64,000 nt of DNA. Origin: Muricea muricata (Eukaryota; Cnidaria; Anthozoa; Malacalcyonacea; Plexauridae). The translations under genes were made by a program, and so were the position numbers. Under the pieces are notes generated by a model. The model did not search any database. It was not told the DNA's origin and saw nothing but the letters and a program-made list of their open reading frames with translations. The DNA is taken from the NCBI GenBank assembly GCA_963855995.1, contig OY979723.1:4118501-4182500 (forward strand), given 5' to 3'. Positions 21,215-33,209 of the stretch are shown piece by piece; positions within the stretch are counted from its first letter, which is position 1; the number at the start of each line of letters is the position of its first letter.

Positions 21215-22703
21215 TATCAGTAATATATATCCAATTTATTATCACTATAAAACAGGGCTGTAAGCATCATTTTTGCATGTTTTCAAGTAGAAAACGAAAG
21301 ATTAAGTTAACAAGGCAATTGATTTTATCTATTATTTGAAATGCATTTCATATTTGACATTTTGATCAAGCATGTTTAAACAAAGTAACGAAAATTTGAT
21401 CTGCTATTAATTAATATGTACAGTACTCACCTGATCTATTAAGTTGCGCTTTATATTACACTGATGCACTGGATTCAAATGAATTGTCTGTTTCAAATGT
21501 TTTACGGTTATGCCCAATTGATGGGCCATGTTTATTTCAACTGAAAGAATTTTTTTATCCCTTTCCTTTTTATATAAAAATTAAGATTTTAGAGCGCGCC
21601 ATCATGGGTGTACTCAGCCGGAAACTATGCATCGACCTTTGACCTTCGTATCGTTATCTTCTAGCGCAATTCATGCAAAGTTGCATGTCTATTGTTGACT
21701 GAGCAACAGTAACACCACTAAAACGTAATCTGGCACAACTTAGCTGCCCCATTCTATGAAACTACAACAATACGTTTACAGAAGCAGTATGAAATAAAAG
21801 TATGTAGTTATAAGTGTAGAAGAAATTTCTGGCAGTGGTTCAATTGGAATATACTTCGAGTTTCCAGGAGACAGTTGCCAGCAGGTTGGGTGGATACAAA
21901 AGGGCAAGTTAGCCACGTGGAACAAATGAGGAAGACATATATATGTATGGCCATACGGAGGCGTTCATTTCTTCAATTAATATGGTGTGGTCTATATCAT
22001 ATACAAAACTGTCCATATTGCTTGAGATAAATGGTGCTTGAACATTTTGTAGTCATGAAAAACACTAAGTAACTATGCAATGACCTACTGTTGTTTGTAT
22101 ATGCCAGTATGAGGTTTGTGACACAGTCTTAATACAATATCTCTACGTAGTTTTAGTTTTTGAACATTTACTGCAGATAAATATGAAGCATTTTGATGTT
22201 TCATACCTCGTTTCATACAATACCGTATATTTGCTGATTTTTTGCAGTCATTCTTATTTTAAACAAAAGCATAAATTTTGAGGCTTGAGTCTTACAAGTC
22301 ATAGTCATTTGCAGGCAGTGCGTAGTCAGTGTTATGCAGTTGGGTTGGCGATATGTTCTGCGCCATTAATTTCTTTTGAAATTGGTTGTTTTTAAAGTTT
22401 GTAAACATAAATATTTCAATATTCACACACTAATTATTGACACTGGTATGCCACTGGTTGCATGTGCAAGTTGTTGGTTGCTCTTAACAGTTTGCAAGTC
22501 AACGACTTGCTGGAAAAAATGCAAAGCCTTGCCATATATTTTAGTTGGAATTGGATAAATATTTGATTTATATTATGCTTAGATATTAACTAGTGAACAT
22601 ATTTATACTAAGTGGATAGTACATTGTCTTAAACAATGGTATACAATGGTATTCTGTGGAAACTGTAATCATTGTATCCCATGCTAATACCCAAATAATA
22701 TAA

Positions 22704-22843
22704 CCTATATTGCTTAATATCACTCAACATCGCCCAGTGTCGCCTAATATCGCCCAGTGTCGCCTAAAATCGCCATGTATTTTAAAGATTTTTTCTAATA
22801 TCGCCCAATATCGCCAAATTTCGCATATAATCGCGGCGACATT
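22704..22843 (+). repeat. Subterminal AATATCGCC array, right
   Basis: Units AATATCGCCC, AGTGTCGCCT and similar lie inside the right terminal repeat, in the same orientation as the left array rather than mirrored. Confidence 0.8.
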
Positions 22844-22949
22844 GGGGCCCAGAGTAGGCCTTCATTTAAGGCGGCTTCCGATTCACCTTGCTTGTTCCTA
22901 TATCCTAGAATGATGCTAGCTGCTCTATTTTGGATGAATAAACAGTAAG

Positions 22950-25200
22950 TTATAAATTATGCAATTGGTTAATTTCACTGGCCAAAGATCAACTAATAAA
23001 CGCTTTTTTTTATGTAAATGTCTGTTAGCGATTGATTGAATACGAAGAAATATCAAATCTTGCGCATCTTTTGCAATATTATAAGGCATTAAAATAAAGA
23101 AAGCATCTTCCGAAAGAATAAATCGCGTGTAGTTACCTGTTGGGCTTTCTGTAAGAATAAATCGTAACTATGTATTATGTAAAGATCTTTTTCTTCCAAA
23201 AAGCAAAAAAACGTGCTCATTTTACGTTTTTCTCTTAGTTTTCAGTTAAGATAATTACTCCCTGTGGCTACATTTCTCTTTTAAAAATAGGTTTTTGTAC
23301 TTGCGCAAGCATTCAGTTAGACTAGAGATTTAACCTTGGAAATGAGTGGAAATTTCATCCAATGCAGCATATATATGGGTAATGTATACTCTTACTTTTT
23401 CATTTCAATTGCGCAAAAATTTTGGCGTATGCCACGTACCCTGCTCCGTCCTATCCAGCTGCATTTGATTGAGATGTTGATATTTTGAATAACCGTATGT
23501 ACACCGCTTTACGGTGACAACAAAAAAAGCCGATACGTACTCAGCACCGCTTCTTTGATGAGAATAATCCCATCCCATCCCATCAATAATCCCATCAAAT
23601 TTTCTTGTCATTGCACCCGTAAACATTCATTATTTGTATACTCAGGCCTCTCTTGCTCCACGCAGTTAATAGCTACATTACTTTCAGAATCACGAACCAA
23701 GTCATTAAAAATGCTACCTAAATAATAATCTGTACATGAGCACAAAAATAAGGCAATTCGGCTGTGCGACTTGTTAATTTTCTTTTACATCTCTTTAAGG
23801 TAGAATACGTATCTGCTTTTTTGTTGTCACTATAAAGCAGCATACATACGGTTAAACAAAATATTAACATTTCAATCAAATTGTCTTGGACATGGCTTTG
23901 TTAATAATGTTTCTTAACTGCTTTCTTTAATAATTCTTCATATTTTATGTTTGTTCGTACTGTTACAGAGAGAATTACTAGTCTTTTAACAACAAGGACA
24001 TCCTCTCTCTTTGTCATAACGCCAATTTTGATTTTGACTTCAGTTGATTTTCCAGGTTTTTCATGTAATTACATTCCTTTCCCATCACGCTTTCTGTTAA
24101 AATGTTTGATTTGATCGCTTTCCATCTGAGAATAAAACTTTGAGAAGGTGACTGGTCGTGCATTTGTTGCAATAATCAAAGACGAAGTAGAAGGCACACG
24201 GGACTATCGTCACCATCGGCTTCCTTCCCCTAAGTAGATACCCTCATGCCTCTTGGTTGCTAACTCTATTTGTTTCCCTGTTTGCTTGGTTGACACTTTT
24301 ACCACAACCTTGACAGTACTTTACATGACGAATGTAGAATTTCCCACAATTAGAGCATTATGATAAAACTCTCTATTTGCTTCTGGATGCCTCATAGCCT
24401 CGCTATTCGTGAACTCACGAAATGGTGCGAAAACATATTGTACATTTTCAAATATAATTTGCAGCAACTTTTTAGCTTGCAGCAACTTTTTAACTTGCTG
24501 GAACTTTATTTTAATTACTGCAATAATAATATAATTTCTGCAAGTTGAAATGAAGTTACTGTGATAATTCTATTTGCAGCATGTCCTCTATGGGCCATCG
24601 CAACTTACTTCATAGACCCCCTTAAAAACTTCTTTTCATTTTTGAATATGAAATACTAACTTGGTTCTGAAAAACAGTAGGAGCACCAGATTCGTAAAGT
24701 TTTGGCTATGTACTATTTTTTCGAGACAATGCTTTAATAATTTTTGACTCAAGGCAATCCTGTCCCTATGAGACAATAAATATATTCTATATACACGCAA
24801 TTATATTCAGTGTGTAATTTTATTCAATAAATTAACTTCATGCATGTATCATTCAATTTAGTATTTATTTTATACGCAAAGAAGCTATTAATTAATTGAT
24901 ACAACAAGCATAACAAAGCTTAAAAATCGAATAGTAAAAGTTTCTACTACTGTCTCCACTGTTTTACAATTATATTGCCTACTAAAGAAATGAAATGCGC
25001 GGAATGCTTTGTCTGGGTGCAGAAAACTCCAAGGCGCTGGAAGCAATAAACACTTTTTTTACAATGCTTGATGTAAGATGAAGAACAAATTATTTGGTCA
25101 GTACAGCAGCAATCAAAATATTGCAAAACGTGAAAACAGGCTAGATTACCTAAATGAAAAGAAATTATGTACATATTATTGAAATCAGTAGACCTACTTC
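22950..25200. other. Non-coding part of unit A
   Basis: Scattered matches to unit B (for example the AATTGCGCAAAAATTTTG segment near 23405, and 24600-24785). At about 24771 unit A is uninterrupted where unit B carries repeat family G. No supported gene. Confidence 0.5.
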
Positions 25201-25703
25201 AACATAAGCCATACAAACGATCGCTTGTGAAAATATTAATTAAATATGTTAGTTACTCCGAATAAAGACAACATTATGATTCAACGTTTCGAAACGTTGA
25301 ATCATGTTGTTGTCTTTATTTCGAGTTACCGTTATGGTGTATTTTATGAAAATACTCAGTAGTTCCCGCAATTAATGTTAGTTACACAAAGTAAATAATT
25401 AGTTTTGCTTTGCCTATAAAGGCTTAGGAGTAATTTACGTGAATCTGGATTAAGTTTCTAACCCAAATGAGACTATAAATTCAATCCGTGTTTACATGAA
25501 AGATTGAATTTAGAGATGAGACATGGTGGTAAATAAACTCGCTTTAGACTTCATGTACGTACCGGCTCTATTATTGTATAACGGTTTTAGCCCTTATCAA
25601 TTTAAGGACATGAGTTAAACTTTAGTTGCAAATCATATTTCTAACGAATTTAATTATAATTTATTAACCCATCGTCGTTCGTTTAAAGACGTAAAAAAAC
25701 CTT

Positions 25704-28700
25704 TTACGGTATGTGTTCACAAATACTGGTGGAAGTTCCAAAGATTTTCCATTGACTATAAGCGCCTGCACCGGTGTACAAAAGAACATGAGGCTTGTCT
25801 TCATGACCGTAGTTCATGTTGAGATTAGTACCGCTGAGGTAAACCAGACCTTGACTACATTCCCAAAGTTGCCTGGTGGAGAGATAGTTACAAGTAGATA
25901 CACGTAGTCGGGTCCAATCTTTAACATTGCCAGTCACTTCTAAGCATGTGCCTGATTTCACGTTTCTTAACTGTTTTTTGTTTGTCCATACCCAACGCTG
26001 ATTCACGCTGTTGATATCACAAGATTTCGCTATGACGTCATTAACGTTTAGTGACACACATATGTCATGACGGCGATTGTATATTTGAAATTCTAAGGAA
26101 AAGTTCGATACATTTCGCATTAAGAATTGGCACTTGTTTATGTAAAAATTAAAATAACGTCTTTAATTTTGGTCCATTTTCCACTCTAACACTAAGCAAA
26201 GTACTCCCAGCAAATTTTTATCATTAATCATTAGAAGTGTAACATTAATTGTTTTTATCAGCTCCATGCCAATTTTACAAAATACATTAGCATTAATAAA
26301 AGACGGTCAGACAGTAACCTTTCCACGCAATATTTTATTTCTACCATTTTGCATTTTTTCAGACATTTTAAAATGGCGACGAACTGAAAAGGATGAAAGA
26401 CGAAACATGTTCTTATTGTCGAAAAACTTGTTTTTAGTTAGGATTTCTATCTTTAGGTTTTCCTTTGCAGTTTTCCTCTACATTTCTAATAGTTTCTCAT
26501 AAAATGCAGTTTCGAAAATTATTATAGCACTATCGACCCTGAAAAGATTAATCTCAGCAAACTTGCTGATCGGCTTACCGGTTGAAGTGTGACTATCGAT
26601 CTCTAACTGGTTAATCTTTTGAATCACCTATACAAAATTAAAGACGTGCAGTCCACCTTGATTATTCCGGTTGTTTAAATTATGTAAGTTATCGTATCAG
26701 TGGCTTGTAAATTTTTTATGAGTGCAGGTGCTGAACGTGATCGTGATTATATTAAGTTGTTTCTATATTAAATTTCTAAAGTGCAAGGCTTTGCCAGAAT
26801 TCGTTTTGATTGAAAATTACGTCAGCCCATACGATTTTTTCTATATATTCTATTAGAATTATTTCTTTTTTATTGTCAAAGTTGCGCTCATCTATTGAAT
26901 TCTATCGGTTTTGACTGTTTGATGTAAAGAAATAAAAAATGCCGTGCTATAGCTTGCCATTGTTCTTATTACATTTCAGAATTCCTTTTAACGTTTGTCT
27001 CGTATTATCATATTGGTTCGTGTTAGATAGCAACAACACGGGTGCAATACAAAATATCATGGTTTTTTGGCCGACCTTATTTCCCTCGCACAAGCTTCAG
27101 CTCGACAGAAAATACGGCCGTCGCGCTAGCTACAACTTTACATTTATCACAGATCAGGTTGTAAACTATGTTTGTAAAATATTGCAAAAAATTTTACAAA
27201 TTTGCAACAAAATTTTTTGAGCGAGTTGAAATTCACCCCCTGCACGGAAATGGCGTTTTTTTCAAATAACAAAATTTTACGTTGGAATATAAACCACCCT
27301 CTCTCCCATTTGTGGAAGAATCACAGATATTCCATTCTGTACTGTTTTCATTTGGAATTTCGTATAGTAAGGGACAATTTGCACCATTGACTAAAGGTCG
27401 AACTAGGCTAGTAGAACGAAATCTTTGACCACAGCTAGAAAGAAGATTTCAATATTAGTAGAATTGCAAAGTTTGGGGGCAAAATGTTGTAATGTACAGA
27501 AAATGTAGCCTTGTGACGTTTTCTAATTTTGTACATATTTGTATTATGCGCGGAAAAAGTTACCATTTTTGACCTGAAATTGCCAAATGGCAACCTTTTT
27601 TGCGCTTAATACAAATATATAATAAATTTTAAAACGTCAAAAGGCTACATTTTCTGTATATTGTAACATTTTACCCCAAAACTCTGCAATTCTACTAAAT
27701 CATTTCAAGATCGATCATCTTTTTTATAGTCAAAGATTTCGTTCTTCCAGCCTAATCCGACCTTTATCCTATTGTACAAATTGTTCATTACTGATATTTC
27801 CATTCAAAACTTCATACGTACAACTATTCAAAACTTCAAGTATGTTCCAAAACGTAATAAATACCATAAAAAGCTAGCGCTCCTGGAAAGCCAAGGGCCC
27901 TGATACAGCATTAAAGCTGTTGATTTATAGATACATGAAATTCATTAAATTTGCATAGACAAGAATTAATAGATAATCCTTAGGTATTTGTAGAGTAAAG
28001 TATCAGATTTCGCGACAACAAAATGGCAGAGGAAAACTTGACCTTTGAGCAGCTGAGAAAGTTAAGTCAGTATTTAATTCAAGTAGTAGTCCTATTAATA
28101 TCGTTTAAAAAGAAAATGTTTCCCCGATTTGTTTATGTTTTTTAGTTTTGAAAATCGGCACAGTTCATAGCCAATCAGAATCGAGTAAACGATTAAAGAA
28201 AAATGATATTAATGTATAATACTCATTTAAGTTACCCAGCCTAGGTTGATTAATTTGTCGTGATCCAGAAACTTTTTACGACATACTTACCGATATATTA
28301 AAAATATCGATAAAAAACTGCCAACCTTCATCATCTTCATTTACCACGTCGAACATGCCTTCAGATCTGCTGAGCTGGCAGTTTACTGTTTCACTGTTTG
28401 TATCAGATTTGTATCTAAACCCAATACATTCTTTGTCGTCTAGGCAGTTGAATGAGCATTCGATTAGAGTAAGAGCGGTATAGCTGGAAATAATATCGGT
28501 CAGTCTCAGCGTTGGAACTACATGAATAAAAGTATATAAATATATTTTAGTCCATTTAAGCTATATGACTATATTTAGCGGTCGTCATAGCGATGACAGT
28601 AACTGCTTATGAAAGCAATCTATTTGCTAAATGTCATTTTCTGTGTACTCGATGTAGACTGTTTACATGGTAAACCATTGGGAATTATGAAAATTGGTCG

Positions 28701-29125
28701 GCAAAACTCATTTAATCTGTTAAATTCAGAGCGGTAAATCCAATAAAAAATATCCAGTTAATGAACAAAATTAAAACTACCTATAAGATCGTCACCTTGC
28801 GTCCAAGTCCGTATAACGTATAGTTATTTGTCATGGTCAGATCGGTGACATTCAAAGTCGTTTTCAACCATCAGTTTTTATTGACTGAAAGGCGAGTTTC
28901 CATCATGCAGATTGTGATGCGGCTTCCCTAACTATTTCGAAGACTAACAATCAATTAATTCATAGCAAAAAGAAGAATGAAACTCATAGAACCTTTAAAC
29001 CTCTTGGAAACTTTAGACCTCCTACCTGTTTTGTGTTTCTTAAAAAGCTTTTCATTAGCTGATAAAGGTAGAACAAACATCAGGAGAACGTCAGATAACA
29101 ACACCAAACTACTAGCAGCTAACAT
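25704..29125 (-). CDS. Secreted PAN/apple plus ricin-type lectin gene, copy A
   Basis: Exon 1 (29125-29026, 100 bases) encodes a signal peptide: MLAASSLVLL, hydrophobic LLMFVLPLSA, then basic EKLFKKHK; it ends at CAG/GTAGGA. Exon 2 (28517-28291, 227 bases) starts after TGTAG in matching phase and encodes a PAN/apple-like module with Cys in IECSFNCLDDKECIGF and VNCQLSRSE, ending at TCG/GTAAGT. The last exon (at least 26092-25704) encodes a ricin-type beta-trefoil lectin domain: DICVSLNVND, QRWVW, SGTCLEV, QLWEC and SQWKIFG, then a stop. Exon 2 ends in phase 0, but the best acceptor of the last exon (CCTTAG at 26093) needs phase 1, so an exon in between is probably missing from this model. All three exons are intact. 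The likely product is a secreted glycan-binding protein; function is inference from the domains. Confidence 0.65.
27371..27790. repeat. Inverted-repeat element in intron of gene A
   Basis: The left half (CTAAAGGTCGAACTAGGCT, GAACGAAATCTTTGAC, GAATTGCAAAG, AAAATGTAGCC) pairs with the right half (GGCTACATTTT, CTCTGCAATTC, GTCAAAGATTTCGTTC, CGACCTTTA), centred near 27585. The same structure occupies the equivalent intron of gene B at about 53225-53600, so it predates the duplication. Confidence 0.8.
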
Positions 29126-29129
29126 TCTT

Positions 29130-30010
29130 CTGGTAGCTCTTTCAAGATGTACACTTATAACCTACGAAACAGTAAAAAAATGACTTCTGATCAGTGCTCA
29201 CAACTTTTTTTCATATTAAATATGCCGTGAAGTGTTTGAGATAATTGTCCTCGCTCACCAAATATTGTGGCAGGTTTTCACACAGATTCTCTTTAATTGA
29301 AAATATGTCAAAATAATGAAGAACTGTGTACCATAGAACTATATAAATAATTATTCGATTATAAAATAATTATATACATTCGTCTCGTTGTATTTGAACT
29401 GTTAGTCAGCTCGGTGATTTATATATACGCACTTCATCGGCTGTTGGCTAATATACGAGTTGAGGCTACGGTAGCTTTGATTGGTTAGCGAAATTTTGCC
29501 AGAAAAATAATTTCAAATTGCTTGACAAAAACATTTTTTTACGTATTAGGTAATACAATTTTCCATGCAACTGTTCACCAAATATAGCCATCATAAACAA
29601 AGGAAAACATGTCCAGACTTAGCTAACGAGTTCCATGCTTATAACAATAAAATGTCTTTCAGACATCGGGTTTAAAATTGATGCCTGCTTTATCAAGCAA
29701 AATAAGAAATATTAGTGACATTTTGTACAAATGCCGCTAATATGTAGATATACTATATGACAGGCCGATGCAAGTGTTGGTCAAACCGAATTATATTATA
29801 ATCATAGTAGGTCACTTCAATCTAAGCATGTTTATTAGGGCGACAAAAACTTGAAATTACCTTAACTAAGGTTCAAATATATATAGATATATATAACGGA
29901 GAAACAAATGGTATGATTCTGTTTTGAGGGTTCAATATTTTGTTTCGACACTGTTCGCATTTGACAGGTTTCCAGTTTTAAAATAACGTCTATATGTTTG
30001 GCATAAATCA
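29130..30010. other. Upstream region of gene A, end of unit A
   Basis: Shared with 55680-55735 and 56349-57128 upstream of gene B, and likely to contain the promoter of both paralogues. I see no clear TATA box or initiator. It ends at the limit of the duplication near 29828. Confidence 0.4.
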
Positions 30011-30012
30011 CT

Positions 30013-30150
30013 GCATGATTGGCTCGTTTGTATGATTTTTATTATGCACTTAGTTGTGAAAGATTGCTAAACTCACTCGTTTGCTGCGCTCACTCGTCCG
30101 TTTAGCAATCTTTCACAACTCGTGCATAAAAATCGTACGCACTCGCCAAC
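30013..30150. repeat. Palindrome with CTCACTCG centre
   Basis: GATTGGCTCGTTTGTATGAT pairs with ATCGTACGCACTCGCCAACC. TTATGCACTTAGTTGTGAAA and GATTGCTAAAC pair with GTTTAGCAATC and TTTCACAACTCGTGCATAA. The loop is CTCACTCGTTTGCTGCGCTC. Confidence 0.75.
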
Positions 30151-30174
30151 CATGGAGTAATCTCTATATATTCA

Positions 30175-30318
30175 CCAAGTGTACACATGTAACACGATAT
30201 CTAGTATCAAATTGTAAATATAGAAAGTAGCTTCACCAGATCTGTCTGACGAGTAGCACATACTCTCTATATTTACAATTTGATACTAGATATCGTGTTA
30301 CATGTCTACACTTGGTAA
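30175..30318. repeat. Palindrome
   Basis: CCAAGTGTACACATGTAACA and CGATATCTAGTATCAAATTG on the left are mirrored on the right (CAATTTGATACTAGATATCG, TGTTACATGTCTACACTTGG), with about 50 bases between. The arms are nearly perfect, about 50 bases. Confidence 0.85.
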
Positions 30319-30329
30319 ATAGTTCTTCT

Positions 30330-31877
30330 CGTTTGTTCAATAGGGTATTATCTTTGTTTTTCATGATGGTCAGTTTTCCTCAAGGCATTGGTTGCATGTT
30401 CTAGAACCAGCTTTGTAGGCAGGAACCTTCTTAAGTAATGACCATTTGATAGTGAATGGCTTTTTTGCTGCCCTCAGTTCCACGTTTTTTGTGAGACCTT
30501 CGGCCGGGCATTTGTTGGGTTGTCTACAGTTGCACTGTCGCGTGTTCTTTGTGTTGCTTACGTTCGCTTATCTCGTGTGTTTATTTAGTATTTTCCTGTT
30601 GTGTCTATTTATGAACGAGCTCATGTTGTCTAGGCAACTGTAGCTAGTTCGCACGTTGTGTCAATTAAAGATTTTGTGTAGTTTGTTGAAAAGGGGAAAG
30701 TGTTTGTCAATCAGTTGTAGGACGCAATTATCTTCCACATGCTTTTGTCACATAAAAGTCTACTAGTATTTGCAGTTGTGATAAAATTGCGTTTGGCACC
30801 ATTTAAAACTTACTAATATTGATAAGTAAAAATATCAGGTGATGTAAAACTAATTTTTCTGCACGATAAGATGTTGGGAAATTGGAAATCGGTGAAGCTT
30901 GTATACGCCAAGATTTTAACTTCTAATTTCTTTGTAATACAAATTATAGTAAAATCATGGCACCATATTGATCTAGCTATAATCTATTCACAAAGCGCCT
31001 TTGGAATAAATGAACAATAATGTGACTGTCTAACATTTCTGGCTATGGACAAGTTCGCAGATCCATGGTTACATCAAATGTGTCAGTAGTGTTCCTTTTT
31101 GTTCAGGTTTGGTTGTTGTGAAACAGGAGGGATTGCTTTGCGTGCTTAATAATTTTCATGTCGTAGTCAGTGATATGGGTGTATTGCTTAGCCCAGTTGA
31201 TAGCGTCGACTAGTAAGTGTTCACAGATTGTAGGGTAGAATTCTGCAATGTAGAAGTTCATGTGTACTTGTCCTTATTGCTGATCACTTTAAACCACTCG
31301 TTAGTATCGTCGGTGTATCGTCGGTGTTTTTGTCAATTCGGTATAGTATCGTCTTACTAACTTTGCCAAAATTACTCTTAGTGGGGTTAATAAGACGGCA
31401 TTGAGGCTGTCGCTAAAATTCTCCTGATGTTATTTGAGGGAGATAAATGCCGGAGTTTCTGCCATTGGTTCAATGCGCTTTGCATTTTTAGATGGGAGGC
31501 GATGTCCTTGAGTTCGGTGTTGATGTTTTTTGCGGTGTTTGCATCTGCAGTTTGTAGGTCTTTGCCACGTTTTCGGCTACAAGTTTATTATATGCCGGGG
31601 CGCTCATCTCGTCCATGTTTCTTGTCTTATCGGCTGGGATGAAAACACATTGGGATGTCCGTATTCTTTTCTTGTCCTCTTCTACCATATTGATGAATTT
31701 GTCTGAATAGTTTCTGAATTTAATATTCTCGATCATTTGCGCGACATATAAAATTGCTTCATTTTTGGAACTTGTGGAGGTGTTAAAAAAATTGATCCAA
31801 TCGGTGGATTGAATTGCCGCTTTAATGGATGAGAAAAGCCCAAAAATTATACGAAGATGAAGGAAATATTGGGCCAT
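30330..31877 (-). pseudogene. Penelope-like element (RT plus GIY-YIG remnant), broken
   Basis: From 31877 the minus strand reads an RT N-terminal region: FINMVEEDKKRI, VFIPADKTRNMDEMSAPAYN, KLVAENVAKTYKL. Across frameshifts to about 31080 it gives CRLINPTKSNFGKVSKTIL, IAEFYPTICEHLL and IIKHAKQSLLF. After about 430 unrelated bases, 30630-30330 reads INRHNRKILNKHT, CNCRQPNKCPAEGLTKNV and then PFTIKWSLLKKVPAYK with CNQCLEE. This is the segment between RT and the end of a GIY-YIG nuclease as in Penelope-like elements. The middle of the RT is missing. Class assignment rests on these motifs only. Confidence 0.65.
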
Positions 31878-31879
31878 TT

Positions 31880-33050
31880 AAAGTATTTTAATCGGCAGAT
31901 GCGAAATTTGTCAGTTATAATAATATTACATTATTGCATAATATAATGTACCACAATTGATGTCAGCCCTTCCTGGATATTACAATAAATCAAGTTGTAT
32001 ATTCTTTTATGATCGGTATGCCCAGCATGATTAAAAAGTTTGATTTTGATTATTATAAAAGAGTTCGCAGCTAATGAACTACGCGTACTACTATAAATAG
32101 GGTATATAAAACACGATTTATTTTCTTAACCCCCCAAATGAAGCTATATTATTACTCCAATCATGGACAATGTTCTTAGTTGTCAGTGATTGCCAAGCAA
32201 TTTGCTGTTATTCTTGAGGGCTCTAAAATAAATTGGGATAGCTGGTATTTTTCAAGTATGTCTTCAAGGGTTTCAGTGTGTTGATTAACAACTTTATAGC
32301 TATACTATATTCTACTTTGGCTAGTACTCTTAGAATGTGAAATTCCTTATCCTGGTAGTGGATCATTTTGATTTTTTATGTTAGAAAATCATTTTTAATT
32401 TTTACGTTTTAATATTAATGTTAGAGAAACATTAGAAAAAACAACTAAGCTAGAAATGATTTTATCTATATTGGGGATTAATTCACAAGAGTATCGCGCC
32501 GTAGGTTAAGAATAAAAAGCTTAAAATTACTTAATTTGTAATAAAAGTCCGCAAGAATGATTTAACAATGTAATCTCAAGTTTTAAATGCAACTTTACTA
32601 TTATCTACAACGGCAATAAAGCCAAAATATTTAGAACTATTACAATCCCCTTACTTTTAATAAGGTATAAATTTGCTGTCATGGCAACATAAATTTATTA
32701 CAGGTCATCTTACAGGTCTTATTACATGTCTAGATAAATATGATAAATTAATCATTTGTAAATTCTTGAACGCTCTTTGGCTAAGAGCCGTGTTGAAATA
32801 ACTCAATGTCAACATGGAAAATTTCCCTTCGTGCTTCTGTTAAATTAATATTATATTTTTGTGTTAGCTATATTATAATCAATTTAAAACATGTTTCTAG
32901 TATTGTCACGCGGAAATTGAAAAAACTCGAAATGTTGTGAAAACACTACGTACACATAGTTTCTCCCTCCTAGAACTTCTACGTGTTGATATTAAGCAGA
33001 TATATTACGCTATCGCTACACACATTTCTTGTGTTTGTTGCATAATTAAG
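31880..33050. other. Non-coding spacer
   Basis: AT-rich, only short chance ORFs, no repeat structure that I could confirm. Confidence 0.45.
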
Positions 33051-33053
33051 GCT

Positions 33054-33205
33054 AGAGACTGTTGTGAGTGTTTTGTTTATAAATACCGCACGAGCTGAAT
33101 GTACAATGAAAATTTTCTGTACTGCACTGAAGGGGCCGCCGGGGTTTGAGTTAATTGTACGTTCAGCGAGTGTTTTATTTGTAAACAAAACAGTCTCCGT
33201 CATAC
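33054..33205. mobile_element. MITE-like inverted repeat
   Basis: GAGACTGTTGTGAGTGTTTT and GCTGAATGTACAAT pair with ATTGTACGTTCAGC and AAACAAAACAGTCTC. An inverted relative of the left half lies at about 7935-8037 (CATTGTACATTCAGCTCGTG ... CACTCACAACAGTCTC). Short ORFs on both strands here are by-products. Confidence 0.6.
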
Positions 33206-33209
33206 AGGA

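Larger units (their letters stand above)
20654..22860. mobile_element. 2.2 kb DNA transposon with 8-bp flanking duplication
   Basis: The ends GGCCTACTCTGGGCCCCAAT and its complement ATTGGGGCCCAGAGTAGGCC form terminal inverted repeats of at least 26 bases. Flanks GTCATTTA (20646-20653) and TTCATTTA (22861-22868) agree in 7 of 8 bases, an 8-bp target duplication. Eight bases suits hAT, P or Merlin elements; the GG start does not fit the usual hAT CAGNG. Subterminal arrays of AATATCGCC lie at both ends in the same orientation. The interior has no legible transposase. Confidence 0.8.
20466..22945 (-). pseudogene. Second LINE fragment, RT C-terminal end, split by an insertion
   Basis: On the minus strand 22945-22861 reads FIQNRAASIILGYRNKQGE followed by SEAALN, and 20653-20466 continues DLQWKTLMQRRRLLKARLAY and KIVHGQATAILIELFQTLV. 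This is the conserved region after the RT of CR1/jockey-like elements. The two parts join in frame once the 20654-22860 insert and one target copy are removed. Only the 3' end of the LINE is present. It may belong to the same lineage as the element at 16.2-19.2 kb. Confidence 0.75.
13735..29828. repeat. Segmental duplication, unit A
   Basis: Matching islands occur in the same order and orientation in unit B: 13735-14485 with 44058-46020, 15325-15440 with 46485-46605, 19725-20110 with 46610-46990, 23115-23400 with 47030-47100, 24600-26780 with 47271-53220, and 27440-29828 with 53260-57128. Gaps between islands correspond to transposons present in only one unit, or to deletions. The unit contains PAN/lectin gene A. 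The shared sequence stops at AGTAGGTCA near 29828 and 57128. Confidence 0.85.

Noticed and set aside
23405..23626. Minus-strand 73-codon ORF
   Set aside because: No splice context or homologue recognised and not open in the unit B counterpart.
28977..29183. Plus-strand ORF conserved at 55480-55668
   Set aside because: Conserved because it is antisense to the signal-peptide exon of the lectin genes, which has a better start, donor and hydrophobic core.
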